In this document: positions 1-7,119 of the stretch, piece by piece
Numbering within the stretch: position 1 is the stretch's first letter
Layout: each line of letters begins with the position of its first letter
Virus record (IMG/VR): IMGVR_UViG_3300035698_004351
Location: 1 to 24,403 of that record
DNA length: 24,403 nt
Direction: 5' to 3' (one strand)
DNA from: a virus
The notes under the pieces: generated by a model
The model's database searches: none
Seen by the model: only the letters and a program-made list of their open reading frames with translations
Told to the model about the DNA's origin: nothing
Made by a program: the position numbers and the translations under genes

Positions 1-1458
1 AAATGCATCTTCTTCTTTTAATCCTATACCGGCAATCTCTTTCAGATAATCGAGAATAATTTTTAATTCATCTTTAAATTTTACAATTATAGCAATACCC
101 GTTGCTAATGCCGCAAATCCGATAATAAGCGGGCCGGAAACAGGGGCAAGTAATGCTCCAATAGCAACCATAACGAGTTTTAATGCGATAAGGGCTTTTG
201 TTAAAAGCGGAATTGCGAGTGCTCCGGCGAGTAAAACACCGACCGCAGTTGCAAGCGCACCGAGTCCGAGAACTGTAAATGCGATAGCTTTTGTTAAATT
301 TTCATGTTCGCGGGCAAGATCGATTATCACTTTATTAAATTTTGTTAAAGGAACAACAACCGCGCCGATTGCCGGGAGAAAAACCTCACCGATAGTCTGC
401 GCAAATACAATTGTACTTTGTATTAATTGGTCAATTGAAAAACCTGTTGCGTTAATCCCTTTGGCTTGTTCATCGAATGATTTACGCATTGTTCCTGTGG
501 CATTTTCCATTTTTGCGAGTTTTCCGGTATAAACATCGGATTGAGACCCTGCCAATGCCAATGCCAAAACTTGACCGCGTATTGAACCAATATACTCAGA
601 GAGAGGTTTCCCTGAATTATTCGCTGCCTCTACAATTGTGTCAATTGCACCTTTTAATCCTTTCTGTGCAAGAAGGGCTTTACCGGATTCAATTCCTAAA
701 TCTCCTAATAACTCATTCATCGTATCGGTCGGCGATAATAATGCTTGTAATGCCCCTACAAATTGAGTTGAAACTTCAGCAGCATTACCAGTTACACCTG
801 TCGCGGTCGCCATAACAGCAAATAATTCTTCCTGTGATACTGTTAATTCTTTCGCAAGAGGGATAACTTTTCCCAATGACCCTGCTAATTCGGGAAATGT
901 TGTTTGCCCTAATTCATTTGTTTTTAATGCTAAATCGGCGGCTTTTTCTAAAGCGGCGGAAGATGTATCACCATAACCTTTTGTAATACCTGATAATAGG
1001 AAAAGCGATTCTGATGCTGAAGCATTTCCGGCAACCGCTGTCTTTGTAACAACTTCAAATCTTGCAACGGTATCGGCGGCATCACCGAAAGCAGAAATAA
1101 CTTGAAACATTCCTTGTGTTAATTCTCCGGTCGATTTACCGACTCCAATAGCCATGTCTTGAACGGCAACCCGTAATTCTTTTACTCTTTTTGCCGAACC
1201 CGGAATCAGAGTTGCAATATTCGCCATTTCTTTATTCATCTTTATAGCGGCTTTTGTAACAAGGGCAATTGCCGCCGCGGTCGCTACTCCGAAAGCCGTT
1301 GCCGCAATAGAAGCCGTTTTCATCGCTTTTCGAGTATTCTCCAGCATCTTTTGATTGTCTTTGAGTGATTTATCGACTTTCGCCATATCACTCTCAAACT
1401 TAGATGTCATTGCTTTGACATTTACGATTAGATTCCCGGATACAACATCATTTGCCAT
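1..1458 (-). CDS. Tail tape measure protein, N-terminal 486 residues (runs off the window)
   Basis: The frame is open from ATG at 1458 to the window edge without a stop, so the C-terminus is missing. The product resembles the TP901/PhageMin_Tail type of tape measure protein: a short charged N-terminal helix (about residues 20-45), an Ala-rich segment, a middle region rich in small residues with alternating helices (SKSTGELTQGMFQVISAFG is part of it), then two strongly hydrophobic stretches around residues 380-470. Tape measures fix tail length and later leave the tail to help DNA cross the host membrane. An AGAGGT ribosome site lies 5 nt before the start, and the stop of the tail-chaperone extension is 3 nt upstream. 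Position after tube and chaperone genes is the canonical one. The class is confident; the subfamily is inferred. Confidence 0.88.
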   Translation of the reverse strand, partial: MANDVVSGNLIVNVKAMTSKFESDMAKVDKSLKDNQKMLENTRKAMKTASIAATAFGVATAAAIALVTKAAIKMNKEMANIATLIPGSAKRVKELRVAVQDMAIGVGKSTGELTQGMFQVISAFGDAADTVARFEVVTKTAVAGNASASESLFLLSGITKGYGDTSSAALEKAADLALKTNELGQTTFPELAGSLGKVIPLAKELTVSQEELFAVMATATGVTGNAAEVSTQFVGALQALLSPTDTMNELLGDLGIESGKALLAQKGLKGAIDTIVEAANNSGKPLSEYIGSIRGQVLALALAGSQSDVYTGKLAKMENATGTMRKSFDEQAKGINATGFSIDQLIQSTIVFAQTIGEVFLPAIGAVVVPLTKFNKVIIDLAREHENLTKAIAFTVLGLGALATAVGVLLAGALAIPLLTKALIALKLVMVAIGALLAPVSGPLIIGFAALATGIAIIVKFKDELKIILDYLKEIAGIGLKEEDAF

Positions 1459-1461
1459 TTT

Positions 1462-1710
1462 TTACCTCTGCGATAATGCACCTTTTCTCTGCATATTCTT
1501 TATATTTGCCGTTTGCGCATCTAACTTACTTTTTTCATTTTTCGGTTCTTCTATTTCTTCTTTTTCGAGATTGCTTGCTTTTACTGCAACCGCAATATCA
1601 AAATCTAATGCGATTCTCTCGTTTGGTATTCCAATAATAGCCGATGGGCGCTGACCATATCTCTGACTAATCCCATCAATTAACGAAACTAATGTATTAT
1701 TCTTCACGAA
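1462..1710 (-). CDS. Tail assembly chaperone T-like extension, reached by frameshift from the G-like gene
   Basis: This is the part of an open frame that looks protein-like: it continues beyond the end of the 1697-2098 gene and ends 3 nt before the tape measure start. About 82 residues, with a charged C-terminal half (KASNLEKEEIEEPKNEK). There is no convincing start in frame: an ATG at 1854 lies deep inside the G-like gene and would give a nonsense-looking hydrophobic N-terminus, and a GTG at 1707 has no Shine-Dalgarno. The frame is +1 (equivalently -2) relative to the G-like gene. In lambda-like phages the T domain is made only as a G-T fusion by ribosomal frameshifting and recruits the tape measure. 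A fusion here would be about 211 residues. Position and frame are seen; the mechanism is inferred. Confidence 0.6.
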   Translation of the reverse strand, partial: FVKNNTLVSLIDGISQRYGQRPSAIIGIPNERIALDFDIAVAVKASNLEKEEIEEPKNEKSKLDAQTANIKNMQRKGALSQR

Positions 1711-2098
1711 AGGGTTCGAAGGTATCTGCCCCCGGAACCGAATTAATCCATGTAAAAATAAACATCCTGTCATCAAAGGGAATTTTTTCAATATTTTCCT
1801 CGGTAACAACAGGATCAACAGTTGCAAGAATTGTAATATTATTTGCGAGAACAACTAAACTTTTAAGGTCTTTTTCCGTTAAATTACTATCAGTAGCTTT
1901 TTTTGCATATTCCGTTACGCCATTTACTAAAGTCATTGAGATATGACCTTGAGCCGCTTCCTCAAGAAGAGCTAAACGCCGTAAAACCACTTGAGCGCCT
2001 GATGGTAGTGTTACTTCCTCATTCTTTTTTTTTGCGAGTTTTGACCACTGTGCGATAGATGTGGTTTTCTTTTTGGTATCCTTTTTTGGTTCTGTCAT
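1697..2098 (-). CDS. Tail assembly chaperone, G-like
   Basis: 133 residues, Lys-rich N-terminus (TEPKKDTKKKTTSIAQW) followed by a helical, acidic domain. Its position, directly after the tail tube gene and before the tape measure, together with a second overlapping frame running to the tape measure start, is the hallmark of gpG/gpGT tail chaperones, which coat the tape measure before tube polymerisation and are absent from the finished virion. The start at 2098 has GGAGGG seven nt upstream. The last sense codons read GAA CCC TTT CGT GAA GAA before TAA, including sequences prone to +1 slippage. No sequence motif alone proves the family; the call rests on context, size and the two-frame arrangement. 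Confidence 0.7.
   Translation of the reverse strand: MTEPKKDTKKKTTSIAQWSKLAKKKNEEVTLPSGAQVVLRRLALLEEAAQGHISMTLVNGVTEYAKKATDSNLTEKDLKSLVVLANNITILATVDPVVTEENIEKIPFDDRMFIFTWINSVPGADTFEPFREE
1706..1733 (-). promoter_or_regulatory. Candidate +1 frameshift sites at the end of the G-like gene
   Basis: Reading the minus strand in the G-like frame, two places permit +1 re-pairing. One is GGG followed by G (1729-1732), where the P-site tRNA can re-pair perfectly. The other is CCC TTT C (1708-1714), where proline CCC can slip to CCT or phenylalanine TTT to TTC; both variants give the same Pro-Phe-Val junction. A +1 slip at overlapping proline codons is established for structural genes of Listeria phage PSA, and a -2 shift for phage Mu tail chaperones. 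Which site is used cannot be decided from sequence alone. Confidence 0.4.
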
Positions 2099-2125
2099 GA
2101 TACTACCCTCCGGGTTTAATTAAAT

Positions 2126-2659
2126 TTAAGTTGTGATATCGCCGATCCAGAACAATTGATATCCTGCTGTTTGAGTTGAATCGCGAAATGCCGTGAAAGT
2201 ACATTGAATAATACGCACACCTTCACGTGTAAATCCGATATCGATCGCTTCGGTACACATTGCTTTATAGATAGTGATTTTATTGTTCGCATCTGTATCA
2301 AGTGTTCCCGATCCGCCGACAACAGGCGTGATAATCACTTGCACAAGATTCGAAGAACTGACCGCTCCGCCGCCATATTTAACAACTTGTTTTGTGCTGC
2401 TCGTATCTCTCGATCCTGCGGGTGCGGCAACCAAGAAATTAGCAGTTGAATATTCAGACAACGGAACAACAACCTGAGCATCTTCCTGAGTTAAAAACGC
2501 TTTTTCCGCCATAGTAGTCTGGTCAGGGCGAACAATCGTATAAGCCTGAGTGTATGTGAAAGTAACACCGCCTTCGGTAAAACCCAAATCAGTACCGTCA
2601 TGAGTTACTTGAGCACCGCCCATTTCAATAGACCCTTTAGCACCTGTCATATCAGCCAT
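2126..2659 (-). CDS. Major tail tube protein
   Basis: 177 residues, predicted mostly beta: Thr/Val/Gly-rich with alternating hydrophobics (GGVTFTYTQAYTIVRPDQ, then KITIYKAMCTEAIDIGFTREGVRIIQCTFTAF is split over the centre and C-terminus). Size, beta content, early Ser/Thr/Gly segment, and placement between the gp10-like/terminator genes and the tail chaperones fit a siphovirus tail tube subunit, which stacks as hexameric rings around the tape measure. AAAGGAG lies eight nt before the ATG. No sheath gene precedes it, supporting a non-contractile tail. It is the expected highly expressed tail gene but has no dedicated promoter that I can see. Family membership is inferred from context more than from a signature motif. 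Confidence 0.75.
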   Translation of the reverse strand: MADMTGAKGSIEMGGAQVTHDGTDLGFTEGGVTFTYTQAYTIVRPDQTTMAEKAFLTQEDAQVVVPLSEYSTANFLVAAPAGSRDTSSTKQVVKYGGGAVSSSNLVQVIITPVVGGSGTLDTDANNKITIYKAMCTEAIDIGFTREGVRIIQCTFTAFRDSTQTAGYQLFWIGDITT

Positions 2660-2677
2660 TTTGTATTCTCCTTTTTG

Positions 2678-3196
2678 TTAGACTTTTGATGCGTTATTCT
2701 CCAAGAATTTGAATAATCCTTTATTTATATTAGATATTGTTGCTTTACGTTTTATTCTCATTGCTACAGCAAGAAATGGTCTTGCCTTGGCGCCGCTGGT
2801 TGTTAAAAATTTTCCGGTATTTGTTTTATATACCCACGGCGTTTTACGGCCTTTCCCGCCTTTTGCAAATATACCAGTACCAAATTCAATATATTTTGCA
2901 TATTTTGTTCTTGAGCGTGTCGATGTTACTATCATTCCATGCTCAATACGTGCTTTCTCGTCTCCTTTTGTTCGAGCCTTTAATAAACCTGTTCTGCGCC
3001 ATGAAATTTTAGATTTACTGTTGTATATTTTTGTATTTAAGTATTTCTTTGCTTCATTACCGATTTCAATGCCGGATATGACAACCCCATCCTGCATTTC
3101 TTGTGAGGAAAGTATTTTTGACCCGTATTTTTTAAATGCTTCCGCAAGTTCTTTGCCTCCCTCGACATCCATCCCGAACATTTGCTCTCCAGCCAT
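2678..3196 (-). CDS. HK97 gp10-like tail completion / neck protein
   Basis: 172 residues. The signature of this family is visible: YAKYIEFGT at residues 99-107, a Gly/Lys-rich turn, a WVY segment near 121, then GAKARPFL at 135-142. These are typical of the HK97 gp10-like putative tail-component family, which sits at the head-tail junction or tail terminus and is needed for joining. An N-terminal helical region (ELAEAFKKYGSKILSSQEM) also fits. The start lies one nt after the stop of the upstream tail-terminator-like gene (TGA T ATG), so translation is probably coupled. The order terminator first, then gp10-like, is the reverse of the most common order in HK97-type modules. Confidence 0.82.
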   Translation of the reverse strand: MAGEQMFGMDVEGGKELAEAFKKYGSKILSSQEMQDGVVISGIEIGNEAKKYLNTKIYNSKSKISWRRTGLLKARTKGDEKARIEHGMIVTSTRSRTKYAKYIEFGTGIFAKGGKGRKTPWVYKTNTGKFLTTSGAKARPFLAVAMRIKRKATISNINKGLFKFLENNASKV

Positions 3197-3197
3197 A

Positions 3198-3641
3198 TCA
3201 GCATAACCTCACTATCATATCGAAAATCATAAAATATTGAGCTAATTCAGCATTATCCAAATCATCTAATCGCTGCCGTCCGGTATTCATACTGATATTA
3301 TATGCAAATACTTCTTCGTTTAAATCAGCCGGACCGAACTTTTCAAGTAAACTGTAAATCCGGGACAGAATCATTTTGGCATCACCGGGTTTCGGCGCTC
3401 TCGCCCATATTTGAATTGACGGCTGATTAATGGGTAAATCCTTCCAACTGAAACCCGATGTTTCCCGAACATTTACGGCAACCGCGTATTTTCCCGCGCT
3501 TTCACCTTCATTCGGAGGGAAATCCTGAATAAACACCGGAAGCTCTTCATTTCCTTGCCCAAGAATATATAAACTCTCCGTAAGCAAATAATCTCTCATT
3601 GCTTCTTCGACATCAGGATATAACCGCTCCGCCAATTCCAT
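3198..3641 (-). CDS. Tail terminator-like protein
   Basis: 147 residues. The pattern QPSIQIWARAPKPGDAKMI in the middle, followed by a helix (LSRIYSLLEKFG) and a C-terminal beta segment, is typical of tail terminator / minor capsid proteins of siphoviruses, in which a strand ending in a charged residue is followed by a helix carrying the residues that cap the tube. Such proteins form a hexameric ring that ends tail polymerisation and binds the head connector. The start ATG has AGAGGGA upstream at about 8 nt. It is adjacent to the gp10-like gene (one-nt gap), consistent with a neck function. Alternative: another neck protein of the same fold; the neck assignment is firmer than the exact ring. 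Confidence 0.62.
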   Translation of the reverse strand: MELAERLYPDVEEAMRDYLLTESLYILGQGNEELPVFIQDFPPNEGESAGKYAVAVNVRETSGFSWKDLPINQPSIQIWARAPKPGDAKMILSRIYSLLEKFGPADLNEEVFAYNISMNTGRQRLDDLDNAELAQYFMIFDMIVRLC

Positions 3642-3653
3642 TAAAATTCCCTC

Positions 3654-4760
3654 TTAGATGTACGTGTATGCGATAATAACAGTTAAACCGGATATATCCG
3701 CAGGCGAACCAAGAGCCAGATATTCGACTTGCGCATGTTCGGTCGATGCGATTGTTGCATAGGTTTCATTTAATTCACCCATGTCATATAAACGTCCAGC
3801 CACTAATGCCGTGCCTGAACTTGCCGGGCCATGAACGAACGCGCTTCCGATCCGGTTACTGCTGTCATCGGTAATTATAACTTCCATATATGCGGTTTCG
3901 GAATCAGCAAGTGCCACGGTATCAGCACCAAAGAATACTTTCTTTATTGTTGCTGTTCCGCCCGGTTTAAATATTGCCGATTTCTTGGCTGCGCTATCTG
4001 CGGCAATAATCGTGCCTACATTTACAACCGCATAATGATATAAATCAACCGGAGTATAATCACATCCGCCTCGCATAATACCATCAACATCGATAGTCAA
4101 TACTTCGACACCATTCCGTTTAAGCTGTAAACTATCACGTTGTAAATGGTCAGTTTGAATCAAACCATCCGTTCCGGCTTCGCCATTTTTCGCACGGAGA
4201 ACATTATCGGTAACTGTTCCGGTTTGCGCTTCCGGGCGGTCGATTGTATATGTGATATGAAGCCCGACACCACTTAATATTCCGCCTGTGCCAACCATTG
4301 TCGGAGCCATATAAAACGTTTCGTCTTTCGGAATCGCGCCAGCCGCGGATGTAATTCCTGATACCGCAGACGGCGTTTTTAATGCCAAGCCAGCGGTAGT
4401 TGTTAGCGCCGTAAATAAAGCTGCTGATGCCCCACTCCGGTGAAATGCAATCGATTCATAATTTGAACCATCTGCGTCAAGAGTCGTATCAAGTGTTAAT
4501 TCAATATTTGTAATCGTGATGTCTGACATTGCCCGTAATAGCGGATATTTAAAATCATCACTATCTTTTGCCACATCACCGATATAAACTGATGCATAAC
4601 GGTCTTTCCAGCCGTTCGCGCAATCCATAAATCCATCTTTTGTTAATGTAAATTCACGAGTTCCCGCGTTATCATAACGCATCGCATCCCGATTATTATT
4701 TATATCAATTAGGATTGCGGCATCTCGGTCTTGAGTATCTTCCGAATCAAATAAACCCAT
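3654..4760 (-). CDS. Probable virion decoration protein with two copies of a repeated beta domain
   Basis: 368 residues, no known motif that I recognise. It holds two related halves. Each has a short beta entry segment (REFTLTKDGFMD in half one, VEVLTIDVDGIMRGG in half two), then a VGxIxAADS-like stretch, a strand of the type ITITNIELT or ATIKKVFFG, and a last strand pair ending GVGLHITYTI or GLTVIIAYTYI. The neighbouring 4799-5335 gene has one copy of the same domain. The composition (Thr, Ala, Gly, Asp, few Lys) is typical of exposed phage virion proteins. GGAGG lies 9-10 nt before the ATG. Located inside the head-tail joining block, so a capsid/neck decoration or fibre role is inferred; a tail-side role is possible. 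Confidence 0.5.
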   Translation of the reverse strand: MGLFDSEDTQDRDAAILIDINNNRDAMRYDNAGTREFTLTKDGFMDCANGWKDRYASVYIGDVAKDSDDFKYPLLRAMSDITITNIELTLDTTLDADGSNYESIAFHRSGASAALFTALTTTAGLALKTPSAVSGITSAAGAIPKDETFYMAPTMVGTGGILSGVGLHITYTIDRPEAQTGTVTDNVLRAKNGEAGTDGLIQTDHLQRDSLQLKRNGVEVLTIDVDGIMRGGCDYTPVDLYHYAVVNVGTIIAADSAAKKSAIFKPGGTATIKKVFFGADTVALADSETAYMEVIITDDSSNRIGSAFVHGPASSGTALVAGRLYDMGELNETYATIASTEHAQVEYLALGSPADISGLTVIIAYTYI

Positions 4761-4798
4761 ATTATTAAACCTCCATTTTATTTATCAGTTATATGCAA

Positions 4799-5335
4799 TT
4801 ATGCACCTGTCGTGTATGAAATTAAAAATGTTAAACCACTCATTACGAGACCGCTCGAAACTACTGTTGGCGAGAAATAACAATACTGCCCGGTCGTTAA
4901 TTCTTCGTTTGTAATATCTCCCAGAGTTGTCCATGTCGCCGCATCAACTCCCGGATTTGCCGTTGGTGTTGCAACTGATGCGATCTTAGCGCCAGCATTA
5001 TTACTGATAAGCAATGTTTGCCCATTCGTACCGCCATCGAGAGTATCGGTATCGACACAATACTCGATTTTAGTAATTGTGATTGTGCCTCGCGATTCAA
5101 AGAGAAAATAATCGAATGCATCACTGGCAGCGACAATATCACCTACCTGAACTGCTATCTGGCGAGTATTTTGAACTCCGCCAGGGTCAGGTATTCCGAG
5201 ATAATTGACACTAAAAACTTCTGTATCATTCTTTTCAAATGTGATAAAATCCGCTGCTGCTCTCGTACCCGCACCCTGATCACCATAAATTAGCGGTCCC
5301 GAACCCGGAACATTTACTAATCTTAAATCCGCCAT
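4799..5335 (-). CDS. Probable virion decoration protein, single copy of the repeated beta domain
   Basis: 178 residues when started at ATG 5335, chosen because AAGGAG sits 7 nt upstream; a longer reading from 5401 would add a Lys-rich tail that really belongs to the upstream small gene. The core (TEVFSVNYLGIPDPGG, VGDIVAASDA, GTITITKIEY, GLVMSGLTFLISYT) matches both halves of the 3654-4760 product segment by segment, so the two genes are paralogues by partial duplication. Mostly beta, low in Lys and Arg, no Cys clusters. Function is unknown; the context between head closure and tail terminator genes and the Thr/Gly/Asp composition suggest a surface protein of the capsid or neck. Confidence 0.5.
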   Translation of the reverse strand: MADLRLVNVPGSGPLIYGDQGAGTRAAADFITFEKNDTEVFSVNYLGIPDPGGVQNTRQIAVQVGDIVAASDAFDYFLFESRGTITITKIEYCVDTDTLDGGTNGQTLLISNNAGAKIASVATPTANPGVDAATWTTLGDITNEELTTGQYCYFSPTVVSSGLVMSGLTFLISYTTGA

Positions 5336-5336
5336 A

Positions 5337-5495
5337 TTATTTCTCCTTTTTCTTTGAAACTTTAGATTTTTTAGTTTCACGTTCTGCATCTTTAATAGCA
5401 CCCATAACAGCCGGATTCTCCCGTGCTAATGCTTCCTCTGCTTTTGTTAAAGTACCATCTGTTAACCCTTTAATCATCTGTAATCTCGTTTTCAT
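5337..5495 (-). CDS. Small basic protein, 52 residues
   Basis: Starts at ATG 5495 with a perfect AAGGAGG seven nt upstream that overlaps the stop of the head-closure gene, and stops one nt before the start of the 4799-5335 gene, so it fills the gap exactly. Sequence: a short helical N-terminal part (KTRLQMIKGLTDGTLTKAEE), then a Lys-rich tail ending KKKEK. The layout (small ordered N-terminus, highly charged tail) is shared with the 11110-11334 and 11399-11692 products, but I see no clear homology. Function unknown. The strong ribosome site and precise packing make it a convincing gene despite its size. Confidence 0.7.
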   Translation of the reverse strand: MKTRLQMIKGLTDGTLTKAEEALARENPAVMGAIKDAERETKKSKVSKKKEK

Positions 5496-5504
5496 ATTCC
5501 CTCC

Positions 5505-5876
5505 TTAAATAACCGTTACCGGCTGTTCGTTTGATTTACGTTGCCTAACTACTGTTGCTCTGTAATACCGTACTATATCTGTTACAATATCTTTTTTCGG
5601 TTGAACTTCACTCACCACATAATCATAGCCGTCATATTCGATTTTATCGGTTGCCAAAAGTTCTGTATTCATTCGGAACTCACCATCAATAATAACATCT
5701 CTGCCAGTGCCCTCATTCGGAATTGATTTCCCTATTTTCGGTAAGAATTTACACGGCTCATCGGCGATAAATAAATAATATTCATCTGCCGCTTTGCTGC
5801 CATCCTTGACGGGCGTATCGCCTCCGGTTTCACGCCTCCATATTTTACAAGTTTTGTTATACAATCCTTCAAACAT
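5505..5876 (-). CDS. Head closure / head-tail joining protein
   Basis: 123 residues, beta-rich. It opens with MFEGLYNKTCKIWRRE, a common beginning for SPP1 gp16 / HK97 gp7-class head closure proteins, and continues with an oligonucleotide-binding-like barrel pattern in which KIEYDGYDYVVSEVQP (about residues 77-92) is the typical central hairpin followed by a strand ending RYYRATVV. These proteins plug the connector after packaging and present the tail attachment surface. The start is one nt after the TGA of the connector gene and lacks its own Shine-Dalgarno, so translation probably depends on coupling. Placement right after the connector supports the call. Confidence 0.7.
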   Translation of the reverse strand: MFEGLYNKTCKIWRRETGGDTPVKDGSKAADEYYLFIADEPCKFLPKIGKSIPNEGTGRDVIIDGEFRMNTELLATDKIEYDGYDYVVSEVQPKKDIVTDIVRYYRATVVRQRKSNEQPVTVI

Positions 5877-5877
5877 A

Positions 5878-6507
5878 TCAGATATTTACCCATCCGTTAT
5901 TTTGATAATATCTTACATTATTTAATGCTTCCGGCCCAACTCCGCCGATCCCTTGTATTCGAATTCTGCGCGGAACATTTTTAAGAATTTTCTGTATCGG
6001 CGCATCCCCAAATGTCGCTTTATCACCTGACAGATTAACTTCATTCATCAGCATCGGATTGCTTTTTATCAATAATGCAATTTGAGCCTCGGCAAATAAA
6101 ACCTTTTGATACCCGATATTCGTATTATCGAACCCGTATGTATAGCTGACTTCAAAATCATTAAGCAAAGGAGTCAGTCTAAAATTAGACATATAACTAT
6201 CGGAATAGAATAAAAGCCCGGTGCGTTTGTCATAATCATAATCCGTGAACCGTGTGAGTGTCGTTTCAGTATCAGCATCTTCATCGATAGAATATAAATA
6301 CGAAAAATCAGTTATCGGCATATTGAGAAATATTCGCCCAGGGAAACCGTAATCAGTAGAAAACCGGAGTACCACAGCGGTATCTTCCCAGCGATAATGT
6401 GAATAAGAATGGATATATGCCTGAGCGATATTCAATTGCGCCTGAGTTACATCAACTCCAGTTATTTCTTTTGCGTTTGCCGGCGAATTATAGCTAATAA
6501 TAATCAC
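5878..6507 (-). CDS. Head-tail connector (gp6/gp15-like adaptor)
   Basis: 209 residues. N-terminal helices around ITGVDVTQAQLNIAQAYI match the start of HK97 gp6 / SPP1 gp15 type adaptors; the middle has beta strands (GRIFLNMPITDFSYLYSID, then LTRFTDYDYDKRTGLLFY), and the C-terminal half has a long helix (KVLFAEAQIALLIKSNP). Such adaptors form a 12- or 13-subunit ring beneath the portal. The start is GTG at 6507: AGAGGGGA lies immediately upstream (short spacing), and the nearby ATG in another frame stops after a few codons. The insertion of many surface-type genes between the capsid and this gene is unusual, since connector genes generally follow the capsid gene directly. Confidence 0.68.
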   Translation of the reverse strand: MIIISYNSPANAKEITGVDVTQAQLNIAQAYIHSYSHYRWEDTAVVLRFSTDYGFPGRIFLNMPITDFSYLYSIDEDADTETTLTRFTDYDYDKRTGLLFYSDSYMSNFRLTPLLNDFEVSYTYGFDNTNIGYQKVLFAEAQIALLIKSNPMLMNEVNLSGDKATFGDAPIQKILKNVPRRIRIQGIGGVGPEALNNVRYYQNNGWVNI

Positions 6508-6527
6508 TCCCCTCTATGTTCATTATT

Positions 6528-7109
6528 TTAATCTTCTGGTATAATTGTGAATACAAAATCCATTGTCTGCGCTCCTGCAGCATTTGCTATTGATACCCAT
6601 ACAGAAGTTCCAACATCTATTGTCCGCATACCCGCTCTGGTCGAAGTAGGACTAACTTGTTGCGGGTTCGTATCATCACCGAATAGCCATAAATCCTGAT
6701 AATCACCAGCCGCAACTCCGGCGGCATTAGAAGCTCCCCATGCTATTCTCATTTTATAAAGTGAATTACTATTAACCGCTGTAACCATAATTGCGTGCAT
6801 ATGGAATATCTTATTTCCAGATATAATCGGCGTATCATCTGAACCTATTATTTGAATTGCTGTCCCAAAATTAGAATCAGCGGCAGCTGTAACCGTAAAC
6901 GGATAAAATCCAAGCGACAATGTATCAGCAAATGAAGTTCCTGACGGTGTTTGGTCAGCGTGCATTAACCATTGTCTGCCATGAAATTCATGGTCTAAAT
7001 GCTGAGCTAATGCATAAGTTCTGTTTATAGCAGTACCTTGACCACCAGCATTTATTGCATACGATACTGTTGCAAAAATTATTAAAGATAATATAAAATA
7101 TTTCTTCAT
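6528..7109 (-). CDS. Virion-operon protein with an N-terminal Sec signal peptide
   Basis: 193 residues from ATG 7109, preferred over TTG 7133 because AAGGA precedes it by 7 nt and overlaps the stop of the upstream gene. The N-terminus is a textbook Sec signal: KK, a hydrophobic core FILSLIIFATV, and SYA as a signal peptidase I site (cleavage after about residue 18); no Cys follows, so not a lipoprotein. The mature part is beta-rich with no Cys and no motif I recognise (HEFHGRQW, GDYQDLWLFGDD, TIDVGTSVWVSIANA). Its neighbours are virion surface genes on both sides and the spacing is tight, so it is cotranscribed with structural genes. Function unknown: possibly an exported host-surface or superinfection-related factor, or a virion protein that acquired a leader. 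Confidence 0.6.
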   Translation of the reverse strand: MKKYFILSLIIFATVSYAINAGGQGTAINRTYALAQHLDHEFHGRQWLMHADQTPSGTSFADTLSLGFYPFTVTAAADSNFGTAIQIIGSDDTPIISGNKIFHMHAIMVTAVNSNSLYKMRIAWGASNAAGVAAGDYQDLWLFGDDTNPQQVSPTSTRAGMRTIDVGTSVWVSIANAAGAQTMDFVFTIIPED

Positions 7110-7119
7110 GAAAATATCC

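Noticed and set aside
1697-1740. Classical -1 slippery heptamer for the tail chaperone
   Set aside because: The extension is in the +1/-2 frame, and no X XXY YYZ heptamer in the proper phase is present.
2709-3206. 165-codon plus-strand ORF antisense to the gp10-like gene
   Set aside because: No ribosome site, unnatural composition, and the minus-strand frame has clear family motifs.
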